NCBI GenBank assembly: GCA_027475525.1
Contig: JAMWFC010000055.1
Span: 2,381,042-2,445,041 of the forward strand
Source: Macrolepiota albuminosa
Lineage: Eukaryota; Basidiomycota; Agaricomycetes; Agaricales; Agaricaceae
Reading direction: 5' to 3'
DNA length: 64,000 nt
Part shown: one piece after another, positions 33,463 through 45,123 of the stretch
Numbering within the stretch: the first letter of the stretch is position 1
Layout: each line of letters starts with the position of its first letter
Translations under genes and position numbers: made by a program
Notes under the pieces: model-generated
Told to the model about the DNA's origin: nothing
Database searches by the model: none
What the model saw: the letters and a program-made list of their open reading frames with translations, nothing else

Positions 33463-35897
33463 ATGTCCTTCCGTATTCCAACTCCGCCCCCCGTTCCCTC
33501 TCGCGAGGCTCAAGATGCTGCCTCTTCCTATATCGCCAAGGCCAACAACTTTATCAAGCGCATCGAGGGTGTGGGCGCGGAGACGCCTTCAAACTTGGTG
33601 ATCGCGGTAATGAAGTTGTTGGAGCGCTGGTACGAAGTTCGTGTCCTTGGCGTAGGCTGGGACAAGGAGATCGAAGTGCGGGAGTGGTGCCGAGCGCGGT
33701 ACGTTGATAATCTGGGGTCTGAGTGGCTGGGTCCCTTCTCTCGCTTTGTAAGTTTTTATGATTGCTTGCCGCGTCGCTAGCTAACTGATTCCCTAGGCGC
33801 CTCCTCCCGTTCCAACCATTGAGGACGAACTGGAGGACATCCTCTCTGGCGCCTTGCCAATGACGGTAAGCGCGCCAGCGCCTGAGTGAGTATCTCTAAC
33901 TGTACTTTCTAACTTAGCTGTGGTCTGATCTATCTCCTCACAGCAAGCAAGAGGTGTTGGCGCCTCTCGCCAACCTGCAGGTCGATGCAGAGATGGCGGC
34001 AATTCGCGAGAGTGTGCTGGAAGAGGCCTCCCGTGACGCCAAGGAGAGGACCAAGGCGTTGGAGGAGCGAGAGGTCGTTGGCGAGTCCCTGGTTGCTAGC
34101 GAGAAGTCGCCAGTTGCCAGGAGGCAGATGTCTGATGTGAAGGATTCCCGCACCGGTAGTGCCCAGAGCCCAGCACTGCCGGCAAGCAAATCGGGCTCTC
34201 CGGTCAAGCCTGGCAAGACTTTGAAAAAGAAGGTAAGTTTGAGGGTTCTTACCGCTGGCGACTTCTGCTTATCCCACTCTCAGTCTCGTAAGGCTGCCGC
34301 CCCTCGTTACACGGTAAGTTCGTTGCGCCAAGGTACTTTCCCTGCTAACCAACCAGTTGACAGGCGCCAACGCAAACTTCCTTTAGCGACGCAGAGCTGA
34401 AGGGTTTGTTGGTGGCAAGACGAGATGAGGCGGTTTTGGATGAGGGAATGGAAGCGGGAGTGGTCTTGCCGGAGATGAAGGATAAGAAGATGGCAAGTCC
34501 AGCGGCAAGGCGGGAGTTCAAAGACTCCCAAGGAGCGGTAAGTACTATAGCTTTCCTTACCGCTCTTGCTGACATTCTTGTAGTGCGACAAGTGCTGGGC
34601 CGACAACGACCCAGAGGGGTGTTGGTACCCCACTGGTGGCCAGCCTTGCTACCGGTGCGGTACGCTGAAGAGGGCATGCACTTTGGATGGCGCCAAGAGT
34701 CGAGAACGCGGTGGCGCCCCAGACGCAGTAGTGGAGCGCACCTTCAAGCGCGCCGTCCTTGTTAAGCGGGCTCGTGAGTTTGTAGAAGGAGAGAGGAAGA
34801 AGAAGGCCGCTGGAGACGCGGCAACCATCAGCAAGAGTTCCCTGGCGCTGCCGACGCGTCAAGGGGACGAAAACGAATCCGTCGGCAACCGTGGCGCCGG
34901 TGAGCGCCAAGGGACTACGGTCCCTTCAAAACGACAAGTCTCTTCCCCTGCCAAGGGGAAGGGCAAGGCCAAACGTGCGCGGGTGGAGTCTCCTCCCTCT
35001 ACCCCTGGAGACGTGGAGATGGAGGAGTTGGAGAAAGCGCTTGCCGCCAGCCGCCTGCCGCCGAGGGACACTGAAGCCGGGCCTAGCAAGTTACTTTCCC
35101 CCATCCACCTGAGGGGGGTTTCTCTGCCTGCTGCCGATGAGGACGACGCGGTAGTGGACCCGCCGCCAAGGGAAGAGCCTCAGGAGGTGGAACCCTCGGC
35201 AATGGCAGCAAGGGGAGCGGGAAGCCCTATGGCTATGGCTGGTGACGAGGACGCAGAGGGGGAGCCAGACGAGACCTTGGCGACCCAGCGCAAAGGTGAC
35301 GAGGAAGAGGCCCCCGCCAAGGAGGCGGTAGCGGGAGAGGGTGAGGGAGAGGCATCGGCAAGGGAGGTAGTGGCAGAAGTCGAGGGCGCGGCAGGAGTTG
35401 CCAGGGAGGAGCCAGAGTGGCATTGGCTACCTCCCTACGGTAACGTTGCCCCCTGGGAAGTCTCAGACCCTGAGGACGTTGCCGGATTGGAGCCGAGGCG
35501 CCCCGTGATCGCCAGGGTCGATCCCACTTGGACTCCCCAGCCACAGCCAACGGTTACTGGCGACGCTTTCCAGTGGCTGGGGCAGGACCTCGTTTACCCG
35601 GTCATTGCGCTAAATCCTCGCGAGATGTTGGAGCGGTATTCGAGGCGGGCGGCAACGATGGAGTCTTCTATGGAGCGGGAACGGGAACGAGTACGGGGCC
35701 AACTTATGGCGCTACGATTGCGCTACTTCAACCTGGGTCGTAGCCTTCGCGTTCTTTGCGATTATCAGGACGATTGCCAAGCCGCTATGGATTGGCAAAC
35801 CGCCAATAACATCTTGCCGGGCGACCTCCTCCCCCTTCGCGACTCCTCTCTGCCTGTGTCGGACAATTCCTTGCCGATGGATGATGACAGTGATTGA
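33463..35897 (+). CDS. Antisense zinc-cluster protein of family A, intact six-exon copy
   Basis: Exons 33463-33747, 33797-33865, 33918-34232, 34284-34313, 34364-34537, 34584-35897 (95, 23, 105, 10, 58 and 438 codons with stop; 728 residues). All introns are phase 0, 46-52 nt, with GTAAGT/GTAAGC donors and CTAAC-like branch sites. The protein has a helical N-terminal domain (WCRARY near residue 80), a Glu/Lys-rich coiled segment, then in exon 6 the six-cysteine cluster CDKCWADNDPEGCWYPTG through CYRCGTLKRAC. A basic KGKGKAKRAR nuclear-signal-like patch, long acidic low complexity, and a conserved C-terminal domain (WLGQDLVYPV, ALRLRYFN, DWQTANNILPGDLLPL) follow. It runs opposite to pol. The start is the first ATG before a frame that aligns with exon 1 of the copy at 49656-49913. 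The family is not recognised; the cysteine cluster suggests a nuclear, DNA- or RNA-binding factor (inference). Confidence 0.82.
34584..34679 (+). other. Six-cysteine zinc-cluster motif, intact copy
   Basis: C-x2-C-x8-C-x8-C-x2-C-x6-C opens exon 6 immediately after the acceptor TAG. It resembles but does not match the Zn2Cys6 spacing of Gal4-type factors. Confidence 0.85.
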
Positions 35898-36328
35898 GCG
35901 GACCTTAGCGTAGATAGGCCGCTTTGTCTATATTTTCTTGTTGCCGTGTTCGATATATATCTGTTTTTGCCGCCTCCTTGCAGAGTGGACGGGTAAGCCT
36001 AGTAGTCTGAGTTAGCGCAACCGCAAAGAGCGAAGCAAGTAAAGTTAAGAGAAAGTAAGCGGCAAGCCTTGTAAGGTAGGTTTTAGTAAGAAGAGTAGTA
36101 GGTGAGGGACTTAGACAAATTTTGAGGAAAAAGGGAAACGCTCAGTAGATCATCATAGCGAAAAACCCTTGGCGAGAGTTGCGCAGGGCGCTAAGCGTTG
36201 GCGACACGCTAGCGCTGCGGCTTAACTACGTAAGGAATTGTCTGTGGAATATAGTACAGTAAGTATCGGCAAGAAAGATAAGTAAGGTAAGTAATAGAAA
36301 GAAAGAGCTTATCAATATATAGTCTTTT
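35898..36328. other. Convergent spacer between antisense gene and pol, copy 2
   Basis: 431 bp homologous to 1904-2333; no coding potential seen. It holds the 3' ends of both convergent genes. Confidence 0.6.
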
Positions 36329-38278
36329 CTAATCTGGTTCTTCTTCTTCAACTAGAGTCGGTAAGTCATCATCGTCCAGTAATTCTGTTTCTTCAAGTTC
36401 TCTCAGTTTGGCGGTGTCGATATCTAGCGCTTCAAGCGGCAGGTCGAGTTGTTCCCTGGCGAGATACGGCAATAGGCGAAAAGCGGCAACGGGTCGATGC
36501 AGTACCGAACCATCTAATTCACAGAGCACGTAAGCGCCGCCACGGTTACGAGAGATAACTACCAAAGGTCCTAGATAGCGCGGGCGCATTTTCTTGTTGT
36601 AAGAGGTTTCGATTTTGGAGTTGCGCATAAGCACTAGCGCGCCCCTCGGGAAGTTGTAATCCTTGATAGTGGCGCTATGGTCGGTCTCGAATCGTAGGGC
36701 TGCTTGGCGACGGGCGCTAAAGACTACCTCGTGGAGTCGCTCTAAATCTTCTTTCCTTCGCTGGAGATCAATAGCTCGTCTGGCGATAAGGTCGGTAGTC
36801 GCTAAGATACTGTTGGGTGCTGGCTGAAGATAGGTCGCTTCTATAATGTCGGCAGGGAGTAACGGATGGGTGCCAGTAGCCGCGTAATAGGGAGAACAAC
36901 CCATGGATAGGTCGCTTCTATAATGTCGGCAGGAAGTAGCGGATGGGTGCCAGTAGCCGCGTAATAGGGAGAACAACCCATGCACTTACAAATGGTAACT
37001 CTTTCCGACCAAAATACTGAATATGTCGCCTCACTCCAACGATACTCGTTGCCATCGACTGCCTTGAAGAGCGCTTGCTGAACATCAAAGTGTGGTCTCT
37101 CTACCAGGCCATTGGCGCGCTTGTTGTAGCCAGATACTCGAATGTGGTGAATGTTGTATTTCTTGGCGAGGGTCTCTCTACCAGGCCATTGGCGCGCTTG
37201 TTGTAGCCAGATACTCGAATGTGGTGAATGTTGTATTTCTTGGCGAGATATATAAGCGCTTTGATAATGGGCGCACCGTTATCCGTGACGATTTCTCTTA
37301 GCGCTCCCCAACGGCAAATGACATCTTCAAATAGCCACTTGGCGACCGCCTCGGTATTCTCTCGTTGAAGCATTCGAAATTCAGGCCAGTGGATTAGCGA
37401 GCAACAACCTTGAATAATGTACTTGTAGCGACCGGACTTGGGCATGTGCATGGTATCAACGTAGATTTTGCTGAAGAGGGGAGCTGGCGTTGCAACGGTT
37501 GGCGGTATGAGCACTTGGCGCGTCTGTTGAATTTGGCAAAGGTGGCAAGTCCTAATGTACCAGGCGATGTCGGCACTAGCGTGTGGCCACCAGAAGCGTT
37601 CTAATAGAGAAGCTCGAGTAGCGTACAGACCTCTATGACCTAGCTCGTCATGCATAGCGCGCAAGACTCGTAAGCGACCTTCTGGCTTGATGATCAGCTT
37701 GTGAGCGCCATCTCGATTTCGTCGCCAAAGTCGGTTGTCGGTAAAGAAGAAGCGGGTAGCATAGCGGATAAAGGTAGCGTATTGTTCGTCGGTAAGGCCT
37801 GTGGGTCGCTTAAGGTTTTGTAGCCATTGTTCAACCATTAACAGACGACTGTCCTCTGCCTTTGCCTTGGCGGATCGCGGGACGGCATCGTAGGTCAGGT
37901 TTCTGCTGTCTTCTCTTAGCGACTGGGGTTCTTGTACGACTTTTACTGGAGGCAAGTCTTGTCCCAGGATGCTTGCCGTGTAGAATGTGAGGGGTGCGCT
38001 AAAGATCTCGGGGCGGTAAGGGACGATGGGATGTAACAGGATGCTGGTAGGCTGTTGCCGTCGTAATAAGGGGATAGGCTGTTGTATAAGGTGCACAAAA
38101 CCATGTAGTCGGTCGATCCAGTCCTCGAAATCGCTATCAGCCTGTGGGTCCACTGCCGGGTCGCCAGGCTGTCGTGGTCGCCTAGAGAGTCCATCTGGTC
38201 CGTGGAAAGAGCTCTTGACGTGTACCAACTCAAAGTGAAACATGAGGATGGCGACTACCCACCGGTTCATGCTAGCGG
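36329..38278 (-). pseudogene. Pol fragment (RNase H end and integrase) of family-A copy 2
   Basis: Starts inside the RNase H/connection region (MNRWVVAILMFHFELVHVKS), followed by DGLSRRPRQPGD. Integrase follows with its zinc-binding part (HDELGHRGLYATR, then CHLCQIQQ, about 37640-37530), then VDTMHMP, VTDNG and LVERPHF. The basic and acidic C-terminus ends at 36332. 77-bp duplications at 37094-37247 (exact) and 36829-36982 (two mismatches) split an otherwise open frame. The 5' part is lost at 38278. Confidence 0.85.
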
Positions 38279-39227
38279 TGATAGGACCCTATACAGGTTA
38301 GGCGCATCAACGGCAGGCTCGGCACCGGCCCCGGAAACCTTGCCGCACTCGTTCCGAACTTAGCGCACGCGTTCTACCTATTTTAAGCCATTTCTGACGG
38401 CCGCGCACGGCAAGAAGCAGATCCAATCAGTGATAGCGCCGATCGGCAGACAGAATGACAACTGACAGATGGCATCAGTCACTGACGACAGCGCTTAGCG
38501 AGAAGTTTGATGATCTATCAAAAACTGACGGACAGCTTGGCGTTTGACCTTGGCGTCTGACACCGCTTACCGTCTCGATTTGGCGCCCAACGTCGCTTAG
38601 GTGTTTTGACAGACAGAAGGGTGATGGATTGATGGTTTAGCACCGCGATCTGCCGCCTGGTGGCGCCAAGGGTCCTCAAAGGACGGTAGGGATCGGAAAC
38701 CGTTGGAGCAGCCCCTTTGAAATTTTCCAGTTTACCGCACTCTGGCGTCATTAGCCACTGGCGACGGCAAACTCATTGTAGTATAAAAGTACTTACCGAC
38801 TTGTACATAGATCAGAACAATAGACCACAGTTTACTCCCCTTTCCTCAGTCTCCCTTACGCTCAAGAGCTCATTTACGCTACGGTCGGCAACGTCAAAAC
38901 TCATCGGCAGTTGCAGACGTTCGCCAACACTCGACATACTCGCGCCTTGCAACTACGGCAGGCATTATCGACGCTTAGAACTTCGCTAAGCTTATCGTGC
39001 TCTTGCCGCTCCCCCTTGCCGTCTTCACTTACCGCTTCTTCCTAGGCGCTTTACCTTAGCGCTTACACTTGCCGGCACCCGTTACCGACTTTTCACCTTT
39101 TTCACAGACGCGTTCTCTGGGACCTGCCCGGGACTCCTCAAATTACTTTTAGCGCGCCCAACGCACACTCTTGGTACGGTAACACAATTGTTACATTTGT
39201 TGCTGACCAAAACTTTGGGCGTCATCA
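38279..39227 (+). repeat. LTR, family A type
   Basis: TGATAGGACC...GGGCGTCATCA, 949 bp, closely related to those at 32272 and 8968. Carries TATAAAAG at 38782-38789 as likely promoter. Very rich in TTRSCG/CGSYAA hexamers. Confidence 0.88.
38782..38789 (+). promoter_or_regulatory. TATA box of LTR
   Basis: TATAAAAG within the LTR, about 440 bp from its 3' end; a plausible core promoter for the genomic RNA. Confidence 0.5.
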
Positions 39228-41221
39228 CCGGGCGCTGAAGAATCCATGTGCTATACCGTCCTTGAAATCCAGAAACTGGTACAGGATACCTTCGCAACAG
39301 GCATTTATACGCTAGGCACGCTATCTACTTATTATCGAGATTTCCAGCGAATTGCAAGATGGCTAGTACAGAACGGCAAACTCTACAGGAACGAGGAGTG
39401 GCGCTTGTTTCAACAAGGCATACCAACATCACTATGGACCCATATAGCTTGTCGCTTAGAAATTCTTAAGTCCGACCACCACCCTGAGGAACCCTACGAT
39501 ATAGAAGACGTTTTTGAAGCAGGCAAATGGATACTGAAAGGCACGGATACTGGCATCCCCTTCTAGCGACCCTCTAGTACTGATAACAGAGGAAAGGCGC
39601 CACCTGTTGCGGCGCCAGCACCTAGCGCAACTAACAATCAGGGAGGTTTTGTCAAGAAGGAGGATCTGGAAAACGCAGTCAACATGGCCGTCGCAAACGT
39701 TATGAGCAAATTGGAAACGTTAATCTCGACTAGCCTTAATGCGCCATGAGGTAATATGCAATCTGGCCCTTGTCACTTCTGTGGTGAGGCAGGACATACA
39801 ATGACTCACGGACGCTGTGCTATCCTCGAACAATATCTATGCCAAGGAAGAGCGCGCCGAGGTGCCGACGGGAAAATAGTCCTATCCTCCGGCGCTAACA
39901 TCCCTCTATATCCTGAACATCGAACCTTCCAGGGGCGAATTGATGAATGGCACCGACGTAACCCTGGGAACTTAGCGATGGGCAATCTCAATAGTATGGC
40001 CGCAGCGGAGGCAGAAACAACTCCACAACAGGCGCTAATCCATGAAGTACTCCAGCTTAACGCTGTTAGCGAGCGACCGACGTTGTCACGGGAGGAGAGG
40101 ATCGAGACGTTGGAAAGGGAGCTAAAGTCGCTAAAGAATCAGGTTTTCGATGGTGTCGAGATTAAAAAGAGCAAGCAACCGTTGAAAGACTATAGACCTT
40201 CAGGCGCTACGTCCGATCCAGCACCTGCAAAGCCTTTGAATTCCAGTATCAACGACGACACACCTGATACGGCCAAAGCACCAGCTAGCACGGAACCGCC
40301 ACTACACCCGTATTCAGGACTTGCCGGTAACTACGCTCCGCCTATCAATCGAAACTTTGGGGCGCCAGACAAGCCAGCAGGAGGCTACCGACCAACGGCA
40401 CCAATCTACGACATAGAAAAATCTAAGCAAGTATTCGATCGTATTATGAAAAGTCAAGTCACGATGTCGGTAGGGGAGCTATGCAGTGTGGCGCCAGACG
40501 TCAGGAATCAGATGCGCACAGCGGTTACCCCTCGACAAAATGTAGCTAACAATGTAACGGCGGTGGACAAATGCGACGACGCGCTACCTGGATTCGTGTA
40601 CATAACAGAGACAGTCGCGTCGGAAATCAAAGAAGAGGCCGCGCCACCCAAAGAAGCTACGTCCATTGACCTGGTTGAAACTTACCTTAAGTCGCTAAGA
40701 TCTAGCGACGATCCCGCCGTCCTCACTGTAGCCCAAGACTCTCACGCGATTCGCTCGATTATGTTGACAGTTGATGGAAAAAGCGAGATAGAATCTATTG
40801 TGGACAGCGAATCACAGATTATTTCAATGGCTGCCAACGTCGCTAACGAGCTTGGCATCATTTACGACCCGACCATCATTCTTAACATGCAGAGCGCTAA
40901 CGGCACGATTGATCGATCCTTGGGGATGGCTTGGAACGTGCCATGTGCTATAGGCAATTTTACATTCTATTTGCAAATTCACATACTCAGATCACCTGCC
41001 TACGATTTATTATTAGGAAGGCCCTTCGATGTGCTAGCGCGATCAGTAGTCAAAACGATGTCCAAGGAGGAAACGACACTAACTATTAGTGACCCCAATT
41101 CTGGAGTCAGGAGAACGGTACCGACATTTCCTCGAGGACGGTTTCAGAAGCCAGGACCGAGAAAGCGACCTTACGTTAGCGACGAACCCTGCGAGTGTTT
41201 TCCGGCGCCATCGAGGAGATG
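39228..41221 (+). pseudogene. Gag-protease of copy 3 (N-terminus missing)
   Basis: Begins mid-gag directly after the LTR (PGAEE, then VLEIQKLVQDTF, YYRDFQRIARWLVQNGKLY). Stops at 39565 and 39748 follow. A CCHC knuckle (CHFCGEAGHTMTHGRC) lies at about 39772-39820. The retropepsin (NELGIIYDPTIILNMQSANG, LLLGRPFDVLARS) has DSE at 40803-40811 where copy 1 has the catalytic DSG. It ends with PSRR-stop in a -1 overlap with pol. Confidence 0.8.
41195..41202 (+). promoter_or_regulatory. Candidate -1 frameshift site, copy 3
   Basis: GTGTTTTC in the protease/RT overlap; same octamer, same downstream PSRR-stop and same -1 frame relation as in copy 1. Confidence 0.4.
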
Positions 41222-44200
41222 AGTGATGAGGATCATGGAGATGAAGCGCTTATCTTGGACTATAATCATCGGACTGGGCAAGTAACCTTTATATCACATA
41301 CCCCTTTAGCCCCTGAAATCTTGAACATTTCTACGTCGCTTACTAGCGAAGCTTTATCCTACTTATACCTCACTGCATCCGATATTACTGAAAACCTTTC
41401 GACAGACACTTATTTCGTTTCTACTCCTGATGCTAAAGAACCTTTGATATCGCATCCGATATTACTGAAAACCTTTCGACAGACACTTATTTCGTTTCTA
41501 CTCCTGATGCTAAAGAACCTTTGATATCCAGTTTCACTAGAAACCAGAGTTCCATTTATAATACGTTTGCTAACAACAGTACCCCTAAGCGCAAAGGGGT
41601 TCAGGTTAAAAAGAAATACAAGCCAGTAGCGCTTAAAACAAAACCGGTAGCGAGTGGCGTACCCGAAGAATTTCGCATTGAAAGAAAGATCACCCGTTAG
41701 CGACCCTTCCCAAGCTTAATCCGAACCCACCACCCTTTGAGCCTACCGGACAATTTACGGAAGAACGACGGGCGCTATTCCTTAGCGCCCACAATACAGG
41801 CTTTCTATTGACGGCAGAACTAGATGTATTGACCGACATTATGCAAAAACAAAACAAGGCATTTGCTTGGGAGGATTCCGAACGCGGTAAACTGAGAACT
41901 GACTTCTTTCCGCCAGTGGTTATACCAACGATACCTCACGTACCTTGGACCGAGCATAACCGCCCTATACCACCGGGTATTGAAGCTGAAGTTTGCCAAA
42001 TTATTCGATACCTCACGTACCTTGGACCGAGCATAACCGCCCTATACCACCGGGTATTGAAGCTGAAGTTTGCCAAATTATTTGTTCCAAAATAGCGGCA
42101 GGAGTTTACGAGCCTTCCAATTCGGCATACCGATTACGATGGTTTTGTGTACTGAAGAAAAATGGCAAGCTACGTATAGTTCATAGTTTGGAACCGCTAA
42201 ACAAAGTCACGATTCGTCATTCAGGGGTACCGCCCTTCCCCGATCACGTCGCTGAATCGTTTGCAGGAAGAATATGTGGCGCTACCCTGGATCTCATTCA
42301 GGGGTACCGCCCTTCCCCGATCACGTCGCTGAATCGTTTGCAGGAAGAATATGTGGCGCTACCCTGGATCTGTACGTTGGCTATGACGAGCGCTTAATTC
42401 ACCCTGCCTCTCGCGACTTAACGACGTTCCAAACGCCATTCGGAGCGCTACGACTGGTTACACTTCCCATGGGATGGACTAATTCGGTACCCATATTCCA
42501 CGACGACATTACGTTTATTCTACAACCTGAAATACCCCACCATGTGCTTAGCTTTATTGACGATGTTGGCGTTAAGGGGCCAAAAGATTGGCGCCTTGTA
42601 GAGGGCAAGCCCGAAGTGCATCCGGAAAATCCTAATATCCGCATGGCGCTATGGGACTTCTTCCAGTTGGTCAACCGGATGCTCCAGCGTATGAAATATT
42701 GTGGCGGAACGTTCTCGGGACACAAGTTGGTTCTTTGTGCGCCCCAATTTAAAATTTTAGGGCACGTTTGCACGCCAGAAGGCAGGATCCCTGAGGAGAG
42801 CCGATTAGCGCTTCTAGAGAAGTGGGGAGTCTGCCATAACCTCTCGGAAGTTCGCGTGTTTCTAGGCACGGTAGGCGTGCTGCGCATGTTCATACACCAT
42901 TTTTCACATCGAGCGCACGCGCTAAATCGCTTAACTCGTTCAGGGGTCCCCTTCGAATTCGGACCCGACCAAATTAACGCCCAAAAAGACTTAGTGAAGG
43001 CGCTGCAGGAAGCGAAGCCATTGGTACCCATCAATTATACTACATCCGATCCTGTTATACTTGCCGTTGACACCTCTTACATCGCGGTCGGCTTCTTTTT
43101 ATGTCAATGTGATAGCGCAAATCGAAAAATCAGACGCTACAATCGCTTCGGATCAATTACCCTTAACGACAGAGAGTCGCGCTATAGTCAGCCCAAACTG
43201 GAATTATACGGATTGTTTCGAGCGTTCCAGGCGCTACGCATGTATCTTATTGGTGTTCGAAACTTGATTGTCGAAGTTGACGCACGCTACATCAAAGGAA
43301 TGCTCCAGAATCCAGACATTCAACCTTTGGCTAGCATGAATCGCTGGGTGGTAGCGATATTAATGTTCCACTTCGAGCTCGTGCATGTCAAAAGTGCGTT
43401 TCATGGACCTGATGGACTATCTAGGCGACCTAGGCAGCCGGAGGACGAAGCGCTAGACGAAAGCAATAATGACGTATTTGACGACTGGATTGACCGGTTG
43501 CACGGTTTCATACATATTATTCAATTGCCTATTTCGGCCCTTTGCGAAGACCAACCTGTCTCGACCTGGCTACACCCTATCATTCCGTACCAACCTAATC
43601 CGTATCAGGCTCCATCGACTTTTTACACGGCCAGTATCTATAACGTCGCTAAGCCGCATAATGATCTAAAGATAGTCGAGGAACCAAGACCCTTACGGGA
43701 AGATAGTCGCAACCTTCCATATTCGGCGGTACCTCGTAGCGCCAAGGCTAAGTCAGAAGACCAACGAGTTGATCAGGTTAGGAAATGGTTACAGGATTTG
43801 CGCTGACCATCAGACCTTACGGACACAGAATATGCCACCTTCATTCGATATGCAACGACTTTCTTTATGGTTGAAAATCGGCTTTGGCGACGAAATAGGT
43901 CTGGCGCTCACAAATTAGTAATCAAGCCAGAGGGCCGCGTCAGGATTTTGCGCGCTATGCATGATGACTTGGGACATCGAGGACTCTACGCGACGCGGGC
44001 GAATTTATTGGAACGTTTCTGGTGGCCTCAAGTTAGCGCCGATATCGCATGGTATATTCGTACTTGTCATCTCTGCCAAATCCAACAGACGTGCCAAGTC
44101 CTTATTCCCCCAACCGTAGCGACTCCAGCACCCTTGTTCGGAAAAATATATATCGACACTATGCACATGCCCAAGTTGGGGCGCTACAAGTACATTATCC

Positions 44201-45123
44201 AGGGAAGGTGTTCTTTGGTACATTGGCCGGAGTTCCGTATGCTCCAGCGGGAAAATACCGACGCTATAGCTAAGTGGCTCTTCAAAGATGTTATTTGCAG
44301 ATGGGGAGCCCTTCACGAGATTGTTACAGACAACGGAGCGCCAATAGTTAAGGCGCTTACCTACCTCGCTAAGAAATACAACATACAGCATATTCGGATC
44401 TCAGGATACAATAAACGCGCTAACGGTATAGTGGAAAGGCCACATTTTGACGTACGACAGGCGCTATTTAAGGCGGTAGACGGCGACAAAAGTCGCTGGA
44501 GCGAAGCGACTTATTCGGTCTTTTGGTCTGAACGAGTTACCGTACGGAAGAGGATGGGCTGCTCTCCCTACTACGCGGCAACTGGCACCCATCCCCTGCT
44601 TCCAGCAGACGTTGTGGAGGCAACATACCTACAACCACCACCTAACTCAATCCTGTCCTCCACCGACCTTATCGCTAGGCGTGCCATTGACTTACAACGA
44701 CGCATGGAGGATCTAGAGCGCCTACACGAGGCAGTATTTCAAGCTAGACGACAAGCCGCATTACGATTTGAAAGCGAGCATAGTGCTACTCTCCGGGACT
44801 ACAACTTTACAGCTGGCGCCTTGGTGCTAATGCGCAACTCAAAAATCGAAGTAACTCATAACAAAAAGATGCGACCTCGATACCTAGGGCCCCTCATAGT
44901 AGTTTCTCGCAATAGGGGAGGAGCCTACGTACTCTGCGAGTTGGACGGCTCGGTTTTGCATCGACTGGTAGCGGCGTTTCGACTCATTCCCTACTTAGCG
45001 CGTGAACACATCCCACTACCTTTACCGGCGCTAGACATTGACACGGCCAAACTGCGAGAGCTTGAAGAGACTGAGTTGGTGGACGATGACGAGATCACTC
45101 CTGATGACGAAGAGGAACAATAA
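41195..45123 (+). pseudogene. Pol (RT, RNase H, integrase) of copy 3
   Basis: RT: ICSKIAAGVYEPSNSAYR, FCVLKKNGKLRIVH, LPMGWTNSVPIFHDD, catalytic FIDD at 42553-42564. RNase H: AVDTSYIAVGFFLCQ near 43070, then DGLSRRPRQPED. Integrase 43867-45123: HDDLGHRGLYATR, CHLCQIQQ, IDTMHMP, VTDNGAP, IVERPHFD. One TGA at 43804 falls where both other copies have Arg. 77-bp duplications at 41375, 41930 and 42217 split the RT. Apart from these the frame is long and open, so this is the best-preserved pol in the window. Confidence 0.87.

Larger units (their letters stand above)
32272..38278 (-). mobile_element. Ty3/gypsy element, family A copy 2 (truncated in pol)
   Basis: On the minus strand: pol from RNase H onward (38278-36329), an intact opposite-strand gene (33463-35897), polypurine tract and 3' LTR (33216-32272). 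Gag, protease and most of RT are missing because the sequence switches at 38278 to a complete LTR start (TGATAGG) of the next element. This is the least decayed family-A copy in its coding parts. Confidence 0.85.
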
